A DNA stretch of 45,894 nucleotides from Clostridiales bacterium UBA3758 (GCA_002371675.1 DFGE01000030.1:1-45894); one strand, 5' to 3'; shown: positions 24,053 through 33,706, numbered from the stretch's first letter. Program-made: numbers and translations. The notes: generated from the sequence alone by a model not told the origin.

Positions 24053-26590
24053 ATGCCCTTAGCCAAGAACAAATGGCGCAGAAGCATCGCTGTGCTGCTC
24101 TGCGCTATGCTCATCTTCAGCACAGCATTTTCGGTCACGGCCTTCGCGGATAACGCCGTCGTAACCAGCGGCTCCATGTATTCGTACTTTCAGACCTTTT
24201 CCTCAAAAGGTCAGTGGGTAGACGTGATGACGCCCTCCCATTGGATCACGGACACAGGAGAAGTGGCCTACTGCTTACAGACTTCCAAGGACAGCCCGTA
24301 TAACAGCGGTTACCACACCGTAGAAGGATCGGATTACTACGATCAGCGCACCTTGACCGGCCTGTATGCGATCCTTGAAAACGGCTACCCTGTGACCACG
24401 GGCGGCTTTAGCGACGAGCAGGCCAGGTATGCCACCGCCAACGCGATCCGTTTTTGGTGCGCGGAAAACTACTGTGAAGGGATGCCCCAATACCTCAACC
24501 TCAACGTCAACGGCGATTGGATCAGAGGCAAATATGGGTATGAGGATCTGTACAACTGGTGCCTCGGCCTTGTCCAGAAAGCGCGAGACCAGGCGGCAAG
24601 CTCCCCCTCCACCGGGAACATCAGCTTTAGCCCGACCTCTCTCACCTTGACCGAGGACGCCAACGGAGCTTATTTCGTTGGCAGCGCAACCATCAGCAAG
24701 AGCATCAGCGGCAGCTACGGCCTGTCCCACAATCTACCTGACGGCTCCAGCATCACCGGATACAGCGGTAACAGTGGCGACCGGCTCAGTATTCAGATCC
24801 CCACGGATTACGGAGAGCAAAGCTTTACGATTACCGCCTACGGCAGCCACAGCGAAAACACTGCCAAGCTCTTTTTCTGGCAGCCGGACGCCTATAACCA
24901 GCAGCGCGTTGTGACCTGTGTGCTGGACACGGACAGCACCTATGTTGAGGCCAACATGACCGTTATCACGCCAAAGGCCACACCGAAGAATGGCAGCATC
25001 CAGCTTACCAAGCTGGACGAGGACGGAAATCCCTTGCCGGGTGTTTCTTTTGCCCTGTATGACAACGCAAAGCAGCAGATCAGTAGCGGAACCACAGACG
25101 GCAGCGGCATAATCACCTTTGCGGATCTCCCGCTGGGCAGTTACTACTATGCTGAAACTGCAGCCTTGCCTGGTTATGTGCTGGACAGCACCCTATACCC
25201 GGTCTCCATCACCGAGGGCGGCCAGCTTGTGACTGTCACGGCTACCAACTTCATAGCCCGCGGAAATGTGTCTGTCCTCAAGACTGACGAAACTGGCACG
25301 CCGCTAGCCGGTGTTCACTTCACGCTGACGAACAGCAACGGCCAGATCGTGGCCGAGGGTGACACGCCCAGTGACGGCAAGCTGACCTTTACCGGACTTT
25401 TGCTTGGCAGCTACACCCTGCAGGAGACGGCGACGGTTCCCGGTTTTGTCTTGGACACGACCCCGATCCCGGTAGAGGTGACCGAGCACGGCCAGACGGT
25501 GACGGTAAACGCCACGAACCTTTTTGCCCGTGGTAATGTGTCGGTTCTCAAAACCAATGCGGAAACCGGCGAGCCGTTGCCCGGCGTACATTTCCAGCTC
25601 AAGGACAGCGGCGGGAACCTTGTGGCCGAGGGCGACACTCCGGAGGACGGAACGCTTACCTTCAGCGGGCTCCTGCTCGGCAGCTACACCCTTCAGGAAA
25701 CCGCCACACGGGAGGGCTTTGTTTTGGACAGCGACCCGATCCCGGTGGAAGTCACCGAACACGGCCAGACCGTGGAGATCAGCATGACGAACACCCCCAT
25801 CCGGGGTAACCTCAAAATCGTCAAGCGCGATGCCTACGAGGACACCCCGCTTTCCGGTGCTGGCTTCCGGCTCTTTGACAGCGGCGGGCATCAGATTACA
25901 GAGGGCTATACCGACGCAAACGGCGAGTTGATCTTTGAAAGCCTGCTTTACGGCAGCTATCAGTATCAAGAGTTTGCGCCCCCGAAAGGCTATGAGCTCG
26001 ACGATACGGTTTACCCGTTCTCAATCACCGAGCACGGCGTAACGATTACCCAGGAACGCGACAATCTCCGCAGACCGGGAACACTGGAAGTGAAGAAGCA
26101 GGATCAGAACGGAAAGCCTCTTGCCGGGGCGAGCTTCCTCCTGGAATACTCGACGGACAACGGCGCGAGCTGGACAGCGGTTTTCTCCCGCAGCGGTGGC
26201 GATGTTCAAACCGGCGGCTGCACCAGTTCCGGCCTCTCTGACGGTCAGCTTACCACTGACGACGGCGGCAGCGTGACCTTCAGCGGCCTCCGGGCAGACA
26301 GTGCGATCCTTTACCGCCTTACCGAGACGCAAGCTCCTGTCGGTCATTCTCTGCTTGGCAGTCCTCTCTACGTTGGTACGCTGCCCGTAGAGATCAACGG
26401 CACCGCAGAGGATAGCGAAACCGTGGATGGCGTGACAAACTGCTACACACTCTATGTGACCGCCACTGACGACCCGCTTTTCCGGCTCCCCGAAACAGGA
26501 GGCGCGGGCTTTGCCTGGCTTCCCTATGTCATGGGCTTTCTGACCATGCCCTACATCATTACGAAACGAAAGGATGAACGCGAAACTTGA
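24053..26590 (+). CDS. LPXTG adhesin with thioester-type head and SpaA-like repeats
   Basis: 845 residues; AAAGGAGG precedes ATG 24053. Signal peptide residues 1-32 (ends TAFA). Residues about 35-165 resemble a thioester domain: EVAYCLQ with Cys74 and a second motif ARYATANAI at 125-132, where the usual TQ reads T128-A129. Then a Ser/Thr-rich beta domain (about 180-315), followed by four tandem SpaA/CnaB-like repeats of about 88 residues (from 318, 407, 494 and 585; each has a K near its start, a YxxQETA or similar, and TEHGQ), and a fifth larger one. LPETG near residue 814, a membrane helix and RKDERET end it. Probably the tip or shaft adhesin of a sortase-built pilus. Confidence 0.85.
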   Translation: MPLAKNKWRRSIAVLLCAMLIFSTAFSVTAFADNAVVTSGSMYSYFQTFSSKGQWVDVMTPSHWITDTGEVAYCLQTSKDSPYNSGYHTVEGSDYYDQRTLTGLYAILENGYPVTTGGFSDEQARYATANAIRFWCAENYCEGMPQYLNLNVNGDWIRGKYGYEDLYNWCLGLVQKARDQAASSPSTGNISFSPTSLTLTEDANGAYFVGSATISKSISGSYGLSHNLPDGSSITGYSGNSGDRLSIQIPTDYGEQSFTITAYGSHSENTAKLFFWQPDAYNQQRVVTCVLDTDSTYVEANMTVITPKATPKNGSIQLTKLDEDGNPLPGVSFALYDNAKQQISSGTTDGSGIITFADLPLGSYYYAETAALPGYVLDSTLYPVSITEGGQLVTVTATNFIARGNVSVLKTDETGTPLAGVHFTLTNSNGQIVAEGDTPSDGKLTFTGLLLGSYTLQETATVPGFVLDTTPIPVEVTEHGQTVTVNATNLFARGNVSVLKTNAETGEPLPGVHFQLKDSGGNLVAEGDTPEDGTLTFSGLLLGSYTLQETATREGFVLDSDPIPVEVTEHGQTVEISMTNTPIRGNLKIVKRDAYEDTPLSGAGFRLFDSGGHQITEGYTDANGELIFESLLYGSYQYQEFAPPKGYELDDTVYPFSITEHGVTITQERDNLRRPGTLEVKKQDQNGKPLAGASFLLEYSTDNGASWTAVFSRSGGDVQTGGCTSSGLSDGQLTTDDGGSVTFSGLRADSAILYRLTETQAPVGHSLLGSPLYVGTLPVEINGTAEDSETVDGVTNCYTLYVTATDDPLFRLPETGGAGFAWLPYVMGFLTMPYIITKRKDERET

Positions 26591-28656
26591 AGAAAATCTT
26601 TGCGCTGCTGCTCGCTATTTTGGTAGTGAGCAGCTTTTCTATTACGGCCTTTGCCGCTCCTGTGGACGAGGCCACGATTGACACATCCCGGACCGGCTCG
26701 CTGGACATCTACAAGTACGATCTGACCAATGCCGAGAAAGACGGCGTATGGGACAGCTCCTATGTCAGCACCGGCGTCAAGGATGAAAGCGGCGTGGAGG
26801 CCGTGCTGGGCGATCCTGCCCGCGTCTCTGCGCTGAACGCCAACGGCAACGCCTACGGGTACGCCATCAAAGGTGTGGAGTTTACCTATGTGAAGGTCGC
26901 AGATATTCGCACCTTCACCGAGAGCGAGGACAGCGCAGAGCATATTGAAGTGCTGTACGGTATTGCCCCCACTGAGCAGAACAACGCTTTTCTCTCGGCA
27001 ATTGGCATCAGCACCGAAGATCGCTATGCCCCCGCCGATGAAGTGGTAGACGGCATGACCGTGTACTACTACCGCTCCGACGTGCTGATCGACGGCCTGA
27101 AAGCCTCTCTGGACGCCAATTCAATCGCGGTCAAGAACGCCCTGGAACGCTATGCGCATGATAACCACGGCGTCGCCATGACCGAGACGGATGCTTACGG
27201 CCACACAAGCGCCGCCAATCTGCCCCTCGGCCTGTATTTGCTGATCGAAACCCGCGTCCCGGAAATGGTCACGGATACTACCGCACCTTTCCTCGTCTCT
27301 CTGCCCATGACCTCCGTTGACGGCAGCAACGCCAGCGACGGCGGGACCCGCTGGATCTACGATGTGACCCTGTACCCCAAAAACCTTACCGGCATCCCCA
27401 CTCTCGAAAAGACGCTGCGTGAGGACAAGGCCGACACGGGCAAGAATGGCGGCAGCACCAGCGACATTACGGACGGTTACGCCCACACCGGAACAGCCTC
27501 GGCGGGCGACGTGATCGACTATCAGATTGTCAGCACGCTCCCCAGCATCACCTCCGCCGCGTCTTATCTGACGGATTATACCTTCATCGACACGCTCAGC
27601 AAGGGTATCACCTACAACAAGGGCGATGTGCTGTTGGAGTTCTTCAAGGACGAAAGCTGTACCGATCTTGTGGCCTCCTGGGCGGAGCCCTCTGACCGCT
27701 TCCTTGCCTCCTACAACACCACCTCGGACGGCGCAAGCGTTATGACGATCTCCATGACCGCCTCCGGCCTGGCGGAGATCAATTCCGGCAGACAGGTGTA
27801 CCTCAAATCCAGTATGGTCAACAGCGGTTACTCCGACTGCACCCTTCGCATCACCTACAAAGCTACGGTGAACAGCGATGCCTCTGTGACCTACGGCGAC
27901 GCGGGTAATCCCAACGATGTTGTCCTCACCTGGAAGCGCACGAACAGCTCCTACTATGACACCCTTGTGGACGATTGCCATGTCTATCTCTACGGCATCG
28001 ACATGACGAAGCAGTTTTCCGATGGGCGCGGGGACTTCTCCAAAGTGGAGTTCATCGTCCACAACGACACGGACGGTTATTTCCTCGTCGGCAAGCTGAA
28101 CGAGGTCGAGGGCGTTTGGTATGTGACCGAACATGTAACCGAGGAAAAGGACGCTACCCACTTCATCCCGACGAAGGACGGCAAACTGATCCTCAAAGGC
28201 TTGGAGGACGATACCTACACCTGGACGGAGGTACAGACCGCAAACGGCTACACGCTGCTGAAAGACAGCATCAAGGTCGTCATCTCGCAGGCCGAGAGTG
28301 AAACCCTTTGCGGCATCTACGGGACGGACGTTCTCGGCCTCATTCAGAACGATCCCCGCTATGCCTCGGTCGATCCCGGCCTGTATCACAACATGCCCCA
28401 GAAGCAGCTCGCCCACAAGCTGCTGACCGCCTCGGCCACGGTGGACAGCAACAAGGTCAACATGGAGCCGGACGGCAGCTCGGCCAATGCTTTTGTCCCG
28501 TTCACGGTCATCAACACCCGTGGCTTTGACCTCCCGCAGACCGGCTCTTACGGCAACTGGATGTTCCCCGTGGCGGGACTCTCCATGCTGACGCTCTGTG
28601 TGGTGAGCATCGTCGCCCTCACCCGCAAAAGTAAGAAGAAAGCGCAGAATACCTAA
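26587..28656 (+). CDS. LPXTG major pilin subunit (SpaH/FimA-like)
   Basis: 689 residues with TTG start at 26587 that overlaps the adhesin stop (TTGA); the N-terminus MKKIFALLLAILVVSSFSIT is a signal peptide ending in AFA. WIYDVTLYPKN fits the pilin motif with Lys265, the residue linked to the sorting signal of the next subunit. The E-box-like LKGLEDDTYTWTEVQTANGY is near residue 540. Sorting signal LPQTG at 649-653, followed by a hydrophobic helix and RKSKKKAQNT. It is polymerised by the class C sortases encoded next to it. Confidence 0.9.
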   Translation: MKKIFALLLAILVVSSFSITAFAAPVDEATIDTSRTGSLDIYKYDLTNAEKDGVWDSSYVSTGVKDESGVEAVLGDPARVSALNANGNAYGYAIKGVEFTYVKVADIRTFTESEDSAEHIEVLYGIAPTEQNNAFLSAIGISTEDRYAPADEVVDGMTVYYYRSDVLIDGLKASLDANSIAVKNALERYAHDNHGVAMTETDAYGHTSAANLPLGLYLLIETRVPEMVTDTTAPFLVSLPMTSVDGSNASDGGTRWIYDVTLYPKNLTGIPTLEKTLREDKADTGKNGGSTSDITDGYAHTGTASAGDVIDYQIVSTLPSITSAASYLTDYTFIDTLSKGITYNKGDVLLEFFKDESCTDLVASWAEPSDRFLASYNTTSDGASVMTISMTASGLAEINSGRQVYLKSSMVNSGYSDCTLRITYKATVNSDASVTYGDAGNPNDVVLTWKRTNSSYYDTLVDDCHVYLYGIDMTKQFSDGRGDFSKVEFIVHNDTDGYFLVGKLNEVEGVWYVTEHVTEEKDATHFIPTKDGKLILKGLEDDTYTWTEVQTANGYTLLKDSIKVVISQAESETLCGIYGTDVLGLIQNDPRYASVDPGLYHNMPQKQLAHKLLTASATVDSNKVNMEPDGSSANAFVPFTVINTRGFDLPQTGSYGNWMFPVAGLSMLTLCVVSIVALTRKSKKKAQNT

Positions 28657-28668
28657 TCCATACTGACA

Positions 28669-28698
28669 GACAAGAGGGCGGCCACGGCTGCCCTCTTG
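28669..28698 (+). terminator. Hairpin between the pilin and sortase genes
   Basis: ACAAGAGGGC and GCCCTCTTGT arms with inner pairing GCC/GGC. No long T-run follows, so it may only reduce read-through and set a high pilin to sortase ratio. Confidence 0.55.
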
Positions 28699-28715
28699 TG
28701 CTATGAAGGGAAAGT

Positions 28716-29627
28716 ATGAATAAGAAAATGAAAATCCTGTTTTTGGCTCTATTGCTGATTGTTTCCCTCATTGTCATTCTTTACCCGCTGATCGCCAATT
28801 ATCTCTCCGAGAAAAACCGCAGCCTTATTGAGACACAGTACACGGAGGCCATCAAGCAGATGGACACTTCCGCGCTTGACGCTGCCCGTGCTGCAGCCAG
28901 CGCCTATAACGAGACCCTGTTGACCGTTCCGGACAAACCCTTTACCAAAGATGCGCTTATAAAAGCGTCTGAGAGCTACGATGCGCTCTTGAATGTGCGG
29001 GAGGACGGTATCATGGGCTATGTGGAGATCCCCGCGATCGGCGTCAATCTACCAATCTATCACGGTACGGAGGAAAGCACTCTTGACCGGGGTGTGGGGC
29101 ATTTGCTCGGCTCCTCTCTCCCGGTGGGCAGTACAGGAACCCATTGTGTACTGACCGGTCACAGCGGCCTTGCCGGACAGAAGATGTTTTCCGACTTGAA
29201 CCTTCTGAAAGAGGGCGACATTTTCTTTCTCCGTGTGCTGGGGCAGACCCTGGCCTATAAGGTGGTCGAGATCTATACCGTTCTGCCGGAGGACACGGGC
29301 AAGCTGACGATCGACGCCGGGCGCGATCTCTGCACCCTTGTCACCTGTACACCCTATGGCGTGAACAGCCACCGTCTGCTGCTGCGCGGAGAACGTACCG
29401 AGTATGAGGAAGCCGTTAGTGTGATCGAGGACGCGGAGTTTACGCCCGTGGAGGAATCCACCTGGGGCGACGAATACCGTCACGGCTTGATCTACGGCGG
29501 CCTGACCGTGGCCGGGATCGGTGCCTGTTATGGCGGCTATAGGGCTATCCTGCACGCGAGAAGGCCGAAGCGGAGGCGGTACGCTATGCGACGAGAGAGA
29601 ATGAGAGGCAGGCATGAAGCACATTAA
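28716..29627 (+). CDS. Class C (pilus) sortase 1
   Basis: 303 residues; ATG follows GAAGGGAAAGT. N-terminal membrane helix (about 5-28), a lid-like region, then the catalytic set: His149 in LTGHSGLAG, Cys211 in TLVTCTPYG and Arg220 in NSHRLL. A second membrane helix near 258-275 and a basic tail fit class C sortases. It joins pilin subunits by linking the Lys of one to the LPXTG Thr of the next. It overlaps the second sortase gene by 14 bases. Confidence 0.92.
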   Translation: MNKKMKILFLALLLIVSLIVILYPLIANYLSEKNRSLIETQYTEAIKQMDTSALDAARAAASAYNETLLTVPDKPFTKDALIKASESYDALLNVREDGIMGYVEIPAIGVNLPIYHGTEESTLDRGVGHLLGSSLPVGSTGTHCVLTGHSGLAGQKMFSDLNLLKEGDIFFLRVLGQTLAYKVVEIYTVLPEDTGKLTIDAGRDLCTLVTCTPYGVNSHRLLLRGERTEYEEAVSVIEDAEFTPVEESTWGDEYRHGLIYGGLTVAGIGACYGGYRAILHARRPKRRRYAMRRERMRGRHEAH

Positions 29628-30366
29628 AGTAAAGCTCATCCTTCTTGTTCTGCTAATCTGCCTCGCCTTTGCCAGCGCAGCCCTTGCGTTAAAGCCGCTG
29701 ATCGACGGCGCGGAAAAGAGCATCGAGGTCAAGCAGGCCGTGGAGGAATACCGCGAAACGATTGCCGAGATACGCGAGGAAGCAGAGAAAGCCGAAGAAA
29801 ACGAGGAACAGCATGAGCCTGTCCCATACGCTCAGCTCTACGAGGATATGCAGTTCTATAATCGGCAGCTCTATCTTTTCAAGCAGGACAAGCTGGACAG
29901 CCGGAGTGCCTATGAGCTGTCACAGTTCAAGCTGACCGATTACGGCCTGCCCGATGAGAAATTCGGCATCATTACGATCCCGAAGATGGACTTGGAAATG
30001 CCCCTTTTCCTCGGTGCGTCAGAGGCGAACATGGCGGCGGGCGCGGCGGTGCTGTCACAGACCAGCATCCCCCTCGGCGGCGTCAACAGCAATGCCGTGA
30101 TCGCCGGACACCGCGGGTACAGCGGCTACCCTTACTTCAAGGAAATAGAGCTGCTGGAAGTGGGCGACGAGGTGACGATCACGAACATTTGGGGAACGCT
30201 GACCTACGTTGTGACAGAGATCAAGATCATCAATCCGAATGACGTGAACGCGATCCTTATTCAGAAGGACAGAGACATGATAACCCTGCTGACCTGCCAC
30301 CCCTATGCCAGCGGCGGGAAGTACCGCTATCTGGTCTTTTGCGAGCGCGTGGAGAATACCGGATGA
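29614..30366 (+). CDS. Class C-like sortase 2
   Basis: 250 residues; ATG 29614 lies within the end of sortase 1. N-terminal helix (6-28), then a charged coiled coil (35-70) unusual for short sortases, and the core with GIITIPKMDLEMPLFLGAS, His166 in AGHRGYSG, Cys228 in LLTCHPYASGG and Arg near 236 (KYRYLV). The C-terminal membrane helix typical of class C is missing, so it may attach finished pili to the wall or process a different subunit. Its stop overlaps repA (ATGA), which ties the pilus block to replication genes. Confidence 0.9.
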   Translation: MKHIKVKLILLVLLICLAFASAALALKPLIDGAEKSIEVKQAVEEYRETIAEIREEAEKAEENEEQHEPVPYAQLYEDMQFYNRQLYLFKQDKLDSRSAYELSQFKLTDYGLPDEKFGIITIPKMDLEMPLFLGASEANMAAGAAVLSQTSIPLGGVNSNAVIAGHRGYSGYPYFKEIELLEVGDEVTITNIWGTLTYVVTEIKIINPNDVNAILIQKDRDMITLLTCHPYASGGKYRYLVFCERVENTG

Positions 30367-31286
30367 GCTTTGAATACTTCTACGGCGGACAGTCCGAGTC
30401 CTATTCGTTCTACCGGATTCCCCGGCAACTTGTGACCGGGGCAGAGTTCCGGCACCTGTCCACCGAGGCCAAGCTCCTGTATGGCATGATGCTTGACCGC
30501 ATGGGCCTGTCTGCCCGCAACGGCTGGTTTGATGATTTTGACCGGGTGTACATCTATTACACCATCGATGAAATCATGGAGGACTTGTGCTGCGGCCACA
30601 ACAAGGCTGTGCGGCTGTTGGCGGAGTTGGACACAAAGGGCGTCGGGCTTATCGAGCGGAAGAAGCAGGGCCAGGGCAAGCCGACCATGATCTATGTCAA
30701 GCAATTCGTGGAAACCGTGTCCAATGCGCTCAAGGGGAAGTCTGCCTCACCCAGACTTCCCAAAACGGGAAGTCAAGAAGATTCAAAAGAGGAAGTCCAG
30801 ACTTCCCAAAACGAAACTTCAAGACTTCCCGAAAACGGAAGTGCAGAGTTCCCAAAAAGGGAAACAAATTATACTGATACAAGCAATACTGAAAACAGCT
30901 ATACTGATCCATCTATCCATCCATCGTACTGCCCTAAAGTGGAGAGAGCGGTGGTCGAAGCGGACGTGCGGGAGCAAATCGACTACTCCCGCCTGGCCGA
31001 GAGCTACCCCTATGATGACCCGGAAAGCATTCTGGAGCTGATCTGTGATGTGCTGTGCAGCACCGCCGATACGATCCGAATTGCCAATGAGAGCATTCCG
31101 ACGCCCAAGGTGCAGGAGCGATACCGACGGCTGGATTTTGAACATGTGACCTATGTGATGGACTCCCTCCGAGAAACCACCACGAAGATCAAAAATATAC
31201 GGGGCTATCTGTTGACGGCGCTTTACTATGCGCCCATCACGATAGGCCCGTATTATGCTGCCGCCGTGCGGCATGACTTTGGCTGA
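30363..31286 (+). CDS. repA: Replication initiator protein A (RepA_N type)
   Basis: 307 residues; ATG 30363 overlaps the sortase stop and follows GTGGAG. The N-terminus YFYGGQSESYSFYRIPRQLV and the following STEAKLLYGMMLDRMGLS are typical of RepA_N initiators, with a winged helix around residues 45-110 (IDEIMEDLCCGHNKAVRLLAEL). A polar linker (130-200) leads to a C-terminal domain like that called DUF6017. It probably starts autonomous replication of the excised circle. Palindrome site 3 begins at the base after the stop codon. Confidence 0.88.
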   Translation: MSFEYFYGGQSESYSFYRIPRQLVTGAEFRHLSTEAKLLYGMMLDRMGLSARNGWFDDFDRVYIYYTIDEIMEDLCCGHNKAVRLLAELDTKGVGLIERKKQGQGKPTMIYVKQFVETVSNALKGKSASPRLPKTGSQEDSKEEVQTSQNETSRLPENGSAEFPKRETNYTDTSNTENSYTDPSIHPSYCPKVERAVVEADVREQIDYSRLAESYPYDDPESILELICDVLCSTADTIRIANESIPTPKVQERYRRLDFEHVTYVMDSLRETTTKIKNIRGYLLTALYYAPITIGPYYAAAVRHDFG

Positions 31287-31311
31287 AATGCATTTCACCA
31301 TGAAACGCATT
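31287..31311. repeat. parS-like palindrome site 3 (centre CCA)
   Basis: ATTTCACCATGAAAC core (31292-31306; one base off the consensus at the left G), outer arms AATGC/GCATT. It abuts the repA stop and lies about 33 bases before the parB-like ATG, in a good place for autoregulation. Confidence 0.85.
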
Positions 31312-31344
31312 TTCGCAGATTTCAAGACATGAAGGAGGAAATCA

Positions 31345-33279
31345 ATGCCCAACGAAAAACCCATTCCCCAGCAAATCCCAATCGAGAAGATCCATGATCT
31401 CCCCGGCGTGACAGACTTCAAGCTGCCGGAAAAATCCTACGGGACGCTGGTAAGCAGCATCCTTGTCAACGGTCTGCGGGAGCCGGTGATTCTGCGCCCG
31501 ATGGAAAACGGCGAGTATCAGCTTGTGCATGGCTACCGCCGCCGCAAGGCCGTCGAGCTTGCTAAGCTCAAAACGCTGGACGCCCTGGTGTACGAAATGA
31601 CCGAGAAAGAGGCAAAGGATTACCGGCTGGCTGTGGCCGCAAATCCCGAAGCTCCTGTTCCCGGAAAGCTGGTCGAAAAACCGGCAGAGAGCAAAGCAGC
31701 TCCGCCGAAAGAAGAAAAGCCCACGGAAAAGAAGTCGGAGGCAGCACCCGCCGAGAAGAAAGCCGATTACAAGCAGGCCGCCAAAGCAGCCGAACCGCAG
31801 GAGAAGAAAGCCGAGCCTGCCGAGAAGAAAGCGGAAGCTGCAGCTCCTCCCGCTGCAAAGCCGGAGGAAAAGAAACCCGCTGAGCCGCCTAAGCCGGTTA
31901 AGGAAACGAAAGCTGACGATCAGAAAGAGAAAAAAGCGGCAGAAGCTGCTGCCCCTGCTGCCACAGAAAAAGTGAAAAAAGCTGTGTCCGCGAAGGCCCC
32001 GGCAAAAGAAGAGGAAAAGCCCATCGGCACCGCGGCTGAGGGACCAACCGGCACAGCAATCACAAAACTGCTGGGTGAGAAGCTGAGTCCGCCCACGGAA
32101 AAGGACAAGAAGGCGCTGCCGATCCCCGGCGAGGGCGAAGCCTTCTCCGCGATCCTCCACCCGGCGTATCTGAAAAAGGCAGACATTAACACCTTCTCCG
32201 TTGACCGGGACAGCGACGACTTCAAGGAACTGTACCAGTCCATCAAGCGCTTCGGCGTAAAAGACCCGGTGCTGGCCCGTTTTAACAAGGACGGCGAGCT
32301 GGAGATCCTGTCCGGTCAGCGCCGCCACCTGATCGCCTCTGAGCTGAACTATCCCGTTCCCACGATCATCCAGCAGCTCGACGATGACGACGCCCGTATC
32401 CTTGTCGCGGACGGAAACCTCCACCGTGAGCATATTTCCACCTATGACCTCTCCCGCGCTCTGCGCATGAAAGCGGACAGTATGAAGCGCAAGGCAGGCC
32501 GGAAGATCCGCGGCGCCAAAAGCGGCCCGGAGACGGATGAGATCATTGCCAAAGAAATGGGCATGAGCACCATGAAGCTCAACCGTCTGATGAAGCTCTC
32601 CGAGGCCACCCGCTCCATCTGTGATCTGGTGGATGAGGGCAGACTGCCCACCTCCGTTGCCTACAACATTGCCTTCCTACAGCCCAAGCACCAGGACACC
32701 GTTGCCGATCTGATCGGGATCAATGTCAGAGTCAATAACGAAAATACCGGGATTCTGAAAAAGGTGGCGTCCGTTGAAAGCCTGACCGAGCAGAAGATCC
32801 GGGATGTGCTGGAGGGCAAGTACCCGCCGAAGGTGGTGGAGAAGCCCAAACCAGTCGCGCCGCCTCCGCCTGCTGCCCAGCCGATGGCTCCGGCCAACGT
32901 TCCCAAGTCCCCGGACATTCCCGTACCGCCTGTGCCTCCCGCACAGCCGAAAGCCACGGACAATGTTGTGCCGTTCTCGTCCACCGGTGCAGCACCGACG
33001 CAAGCGGCTCCCAGCGTAACCCCGGGCAAAGAAACCGCGCCCGCTGCTCCCGTCCCGCCTAAGTCCGCTGCTGAGCCGCAGGATCGGGAGAACAGCTACG
33101 AGACGAAGATCGTCCTGCGCGGCGACCGGCTCCGCAAGTATTTCCCCGATGTGTCCATGACGCCGCGTGAGATCGAGGACAGCGTATATGACGCGCTGGA
33201 AATGCGCCGTCAGATGCAGGAAAAGGCGAAGCAGAAAGCGGAGATCTTCGGCAAGGAGAAGAAAGGCCCGGTGAAGTGA
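31345..33279 (+). CDS. ParB-like protein with two ParB N-terminal domains
   Basis: 644 residues; GAAGGAGGA precedes ATG 31345. Domain 1 (about 8-105) has the ParB-N pattern with HGYRRRKAVELA at 62-73. A Lys/Ala/Pro/Glu-rich low-complexity linker follows (110-235). Domain 2 (about 270-350) has SGQRRHLIASEL (323-334), matching the GERR-type box that binds CTP in ParB/Spo0J. A KorB/Spo0J-like helix-turn-helix region follows (IAKEMGMSTMKLNRLMKL, about 400-418) and then a Pro-rich segment (500-580) and a charged tail. No ParA gene is in the window. It is the best candidate to bind the palindrome family. Confidence 0.9.
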   Translation: MPNEKPIPQQIPIEKIHDLPGVTDFKLPEKSYGTLVSSILVNGLREPVILRPMENGEYQLVHGYRRRKAVELAKLKTLDALVYEMTEKEAKDYRLAVAANPEAPVPGKLVEKPAESKAAPPKEEKPTEKKSEAAPAEKKADYKQAAKAAEPQEKKAEPAEKKAEAAAPPAAKPEEKKPAEPPKPVKETKADDQKEKKAAEAAAPAATEKVKKAVSAKAPAKEEEKPIGTAAEGPTGTAITKLLGEKLSPPTEKDKKALPIPGEGEAFSAILHPAYLKKADINTFSVDRDSDDFKELYQSIKRFGVKDPVLARFNKDGELEILSGQRRHLIASELNYPVPTIIQQLDDDDARILVADGNLHREHISTYDLSRALRMKADSMKRKAGRKIRGAKSGPETDEIIAKEMGMSTMKLNRLMKLSEATRSICDLVDEGRLPTSVAYNIAFLQPKHQDTVADLIGINVRVNNENTGILKKVASVESLTEQKIRDVLEGKYPPKVVEKPKPVAPPPPAAQPMAPANVPKSPDIPVPPVPPAQPKATDNVVPFSSTGAAPTQAAPSVTPGKETAPAAPVPPKSAAEPQDRENSYETKIVLRGDRLRKYFPDVSMTPREIEDSVYDALEMRRQMQEKAKQKAEIFGKEKKGPVK

Positions 33280-33283
33280 TCGG

Positions 33284-33706
33284 ATGAATGTACTGGTCGT
33301 GGAACCGGGCTATCAGCCCTATGAAAAGGAGATCCAAGACGGCGCCGATCATCTGGAACAGATGCAGGCCATCGTCGGCGGTCTGATCGAGCCGATCTAT
33401 CCCTATCACGAGGAAGTGGCCATTGTCTGCAATGAGGAGGGGCTGATCAACGGCCTGCCCTTCAACCGCAGCGTCCCCGGAGGCTACGGCGGCGTATTCG
33501 GCACCTTCTTCATCTGCGGTCTGGGTGAGGAGGACTTTTGTTCTCTCCCGCCCAAACTGATGGAACGCTTCAAGAAGGAGTTTGAAACCTCCGAAATATT
33601 GATCGGCGTCAAGGGCGACGATCTCATGACCTTCAAAGTTCCTTCCCGCCCCAAGCCGTCTAATTCACCGCCTCATGAAAAAAGCCACAGCAGCCCGGAG
33701 CGATGA
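33284..33706 (+). CDS. DUF3846 domain protein
   Basis: 140 residues starting MNVLVVEPGYQPYEKEI. The domain (about 1-110) includes LQAIVGG-like MQAIVGGLIEP, YPYHEEVAIVCNEEG, LPFNR and GTFFICG, all typical of DUF3846 found on plasmids and conjugative elements; the function is unknown. The tail is Pro/Ser-rich. It starts 4 bases after the parB-like stop, and its last 32 bases overlap the ArdC-like gene in another frame. Confidence 0.82.
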   Translation: MNVLVVEPGYQPYEKEIQDGADHLEQMQAIVGGLIEPIYPYHEEVAIVCNEEGLINGLPFNRSVPGGYGGVFGTFFICGLGEEDFCSLPPKLMERFKKEFETSEILIGVKGDDLMTFKVPSRPKPSNSPPHEKSHSSPER

